From NCBI GenBank assembly GCA_021838765.1, contig JAKCCY010000027.1:1-26631 (forward strand): a stretch of 26,631 nucleotides of DNA. The letters run 5' to 3'. The notes under the pieces were generated by a model. The model ran no database searches. It saw only the letters and a list, made by a program, of their open reading frames with translations, and was not told the origin of the DNA. Numbering within the stretch: the stretch's first letter is position 1; every line of letters starts with the position of its first letter. Below are positions 24,808 through 26,631 of the stretch, in pieces. The stretch comes from Nitrospirota bacterium. GTDB taxonomy: Bacteria; Nitrospirota_A; Leptospirillia; Leptospirillales; Leptospirillaceae. Made by a program: the position numbers and the translations under genes.

Positions 24808-26229
24808 ATGTCCAAAAGAGAGAACCTCCACCCGAATTCCTCCCAGTTATCGGGTGTTTCCCTTTTTTCTGATCCGATACATGGGTATATCCCCTTTGTC
24901 TCCAAACCCGATCGGCCAGGTCGCTCTTCAGAACGGGACTTGGTCGACTCTGCCTGGATACAGCGTCTTCGCTCAATCCTTCAGCTCCAAAGCGCAAGAC
25001 TGGTTTTTCCTTCGGCAGAGCATAGCCGGTTCGTCCATTCTCTAGGCGCAATGCATATCGCCGGGCGATTTGCGGATCATCTTTATCCAGGTTTTAATGA
25101 AAGTTTCCCCGGCGCACTTTCTCCTGCCCTGTTTGAGTCCCTTCTCCGAATATCTGCTCTCTTCCATGACAGCGGCCATGGTCCTTTTTGTCACTTCTAT
25201 GATGATCATGTCCTCAAGACCCGATTCGGCATCTCTCATGAACGAATCAGTCAGGAGATCATTCGGGGTCCCATGAGGGCAACGATAGAAGATCTCGACC
25301 GGGCCCCTTGCGGACGGTTTATGGATCAAGAGAGATTGTCTGCGGACTGGGTTGCCTACCTTGTCGGAAAGGGAAGCCGCCAAGACCAGTCGATTCCTGA
25401 ACCACCGGAGTTTATCAAAACCCTGAAGCCCCTGTTTTCAGGTCTTTTTACAGTGGACAACCTGGACTATATCCTCCGGGATTCATACATGTGCGGTGTT
25501 TCCATTGGTCCCGTAGATCTTGATCGAATCCTTTTCTATACCCGATTTCAGGAAAAAACACTTTCGTTTCATCGTTCCGGTTTAGGAGCCCTTGAAATTT
25601 TCCTGGTCATCAGATCGTTTATGTACCAGCAAATCTATTTTCATCGGACCACCAGACTTTTTGACATGGAGCTCTCGGGTTTGCTGGGGGATACGGTTGA
25701 TCTTTTGTGTCCGGGAAATCCTCTGGATGACATGGAGGGTTATCTCTCCCTCACGGATCATTCTCTGATTGAGACGGTCCGACTGTGGAGAAAAGAGACA
25801 GACCCCGTAAAAAAGTCTCTGGGAGAAAAGTGGACATCCTTTCTGTTGCGGACAAAGCGGTGGGAGATGGTCTATGAGTCTGAATGGCGATCCGGAAGGG
25901 TTCATTCATCCTTTCCGGACGAGTCCTCGGTAAAAGTTAAGGAGATGGATCTTTGCCGCCTTCTGGGGTTGTCTGATGGAGCGTTAAAGATTGATATCGC
26001 ATCGAGGGATACTCGACCGGAGAATCCGGCAGACTTTCAGAAAAGAGGGCTCCTGGTCTGGGATCCGCTCCTGGAAACCCTGTCGAGGGGGCCAATGACT
26101 GAACTGTTGCTGTCCTTGCCGGTCCGTCGGGTGATGATCAGGGTTTTTATCCAGCGTGATGGAAGCCCGTCTTTGCAGAACCAGAATCTCACTCTTGTCG
26201 TAAAGGAGGCGTTGGAGGGGCTTCCATGA
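24808..26229 (+). CDS. HD-domain phosphohydrolase (SAMHD1/dGTPase-like, COG1078 type)
   Basis: 473-residue metal-dependent phosphohydrolase. Visible: SDPIHGYIPF at the N-terminus; QRLRSILQLQSARLVFPSAEHSRFVHSLG, the standard entry to this family with the first metal His (H77); the HD pair in ALFHDSGHGPF (H120, D121, H124); and VDNLDYILRDSYMCGVSIGPVD with a later metal Asp. Relatives hydrolyse dNTPs or are of unknown substrate; the sequence does not decide. I chose ATG 24808, which has GGGGAGG close upstream (three bases, rather tight). An in-frame ATG at 24760 lies inside the conserved RNase P RNA end and is unlikely. The gene follows rnpB directly. Confidence 0.9.
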   Translation: MSKRENLHPNSSQLSGVSLFSDPIHGYIPFVSKPDRPGRSSERDLVDSAWIQRLRSILQLQSARLVFPSAEHSRFVHSLGAMHIAGRFADHLYPGFNESFPGALSPALFESLLRISALFHDSGHGPFCHFYDDHVLKTRFGISHERISQEIIRGPMRATIEDLDRAPCGRFMDQERLSADWVAYLVGKGSRQDQSIPEPPEFIKTLKPLFSGLFTVDNLDYILRDSYMCGVSIGPVDLDRILFYTRFQEKTLSFHRSGLGALEIFLVIRSFMYQQIYFHRTTRLFDMELSGLLGDTVDLLCPGNPLDDMEGYLSLTDHSLIETVRLWRKETDPVKKSLGEKWTSFLLRTKRWEMVYESEWRSGRVHSSFPDESSVKVKEMDLCRLLGLSDGALKIDIASRDTRPENPADFQKRGLLVWDPLLETLSRGPMTELLLSLPVRRVMIRVFIQRDGSPSLQNQNLTLVVKEALEGLP

Positions 26230-26321
26230 GTGGTTTGCCCTTGCTTATGGCGAATTAACGCGCTAGATTGGACGGAGTGTGAACGGGATGGGATATCGCC
26301 CGATAAACAAGGGGGGAAAAG

Positions 26322-26631
26322 ATGACAATGCTTCTGTTTTTAAGTCTTGCAACGTTGGTGATTGCCTTGGGGATCGTTTCCCTGGTCCTGGGGTTGGGCA
26401 TTCGCCATCAGATACGGTCGGTTGTAGCTCTGACGCTCGGAGGATCGGTGATCCTTGCTGGACTGGTCCTTTTTTATGAGTCCATGGAGCACCGGAAAAT
26501 GGAGTCAAGGGCTGATGCTTTTATTGTGAACGCAGGTGCGTATTTCAAGTATCGAAACACTCATCTAAAATCCCGTCCTGTGGCCTCCAAGCCGGTTATT
26601 CCCGGAAAGTCCAATGTCGGCCAGAAGCCAG
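26322..26631 (+). CDS. Hypothetical membrane protein (3' end outside window)
   Basis: I do not recognise this protein. From ATG 26322 there are 103 codons with no stop before the window ends. Two hydrophobic helices are clear: about residues 3-25 (LLFLSLATLVIALGIVSLVL) and 33-52 (SVVALTLGGSVILAGLVLFY), separated by a short basic loop (RHQIR). A charged segment and a Lys/Pro-rich tail follow. AGGGGGGA lies about five bases before the ATG. It follows the HD gene by 92 bases on the same strand. Confidence 0.65.
   Translation, partial: MTMLLFLSLATLVIALGIVSLVLGLGIRHQIRSVVALTLGGSVILAGLVLFYESMEHRKMESRADAFIVNAGAYFKYRNTHLKSRPVASKPVIPGKSNVGQKP

Noticed and set aside
1..26631. CRISPR array, prophage, toxin-antitoxin or defence island
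   Set aside because: No regular spaced repeats, no phage structural genes and no paired small toxin/antitoxin frames were seen; the only mobile DNA is the IS605 remnant.

Overview
The window looks like a stretch of bacterial chromosome made mostly of housekeeping genes, with one decayed insertion sequence. Base composition is roughly half G+C (judged by eye, not counted). I see class I fructose-bisphosphatase, a periplasmic one-haem cytochrome c, a type A RNase P RNA, a short-form HisG, and the gene order rho-rpmE-prfA-prmC-murA-hisGDCBHAF-hisIE. Together these fit an acidophilic or chemolithotrophic member of the Nitrospirota such as Leptospirillum. That placement is an inference from gene content; no search was possible.

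Layout. 1-2828 (minus strand): a tightly packed unit of a histone-deacetylase-family amidohydrolase, two unrecognised small proteins and fbp (its 3' end is cut by the window edge). 2840-4745: an IS605-type element with divergent tnpB (minus) and tnpA (plus). Both genes carry apparent one-base deletions, and the HUH motif of TnpA is damaged. 4711-5102: a leader region with palindromes, then a secreted c-type cytochrome at 5103-5657. 5658-6155: a long leader holding a good sigma-70-like promoter for rho.

6156-17954 (plus strand): rho, rpmE, prfA, prmC, murA and then eight histidine genes (hisG, D, C, B, H, A, F, IE), ending in a HIT-family protein. Most his junctions overlap by 1 or 4 bases. 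All steps from PRPP + ATP to histidine are encoded here except PRPP synthesis, histidinol-phosphate phosphatase and the HisZ partner that a short HisG needs. 18072-18371 (minus): HU-like DNA-binding protein with its own intrinsic terminator. 18828-23122 (plus): the macromolecular-synthesis cluster rpsU-yqeY-dnaG-rpoD. 23133-26229: tRNA with CAU anticodon, a coiled-coil zinc-ribbon protein, an RNase HI-family enzyme, RNase P RNA and an HD phosphohydrolase. A two-helix membrane protein then runs off the end.

Most notable points: the hdac-orf-orf-fbp unit with an IS605 remnant abutting its first ribosome-binding site; a 13-bp perfect hairpin locking the prmC start, which on the other strand is a textbook terminator; unusual substitutions around the RF1 GGQ loop; a dnaG whose conserved N-terminus has no ATG/GTG/TTG start; and heavy use of TTG starts, often in TTGA stop-start overlaps. 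I did not find a clearly new multi-gene system; the best candidate for something undescribed is the deacetylase-linked fbp unit.
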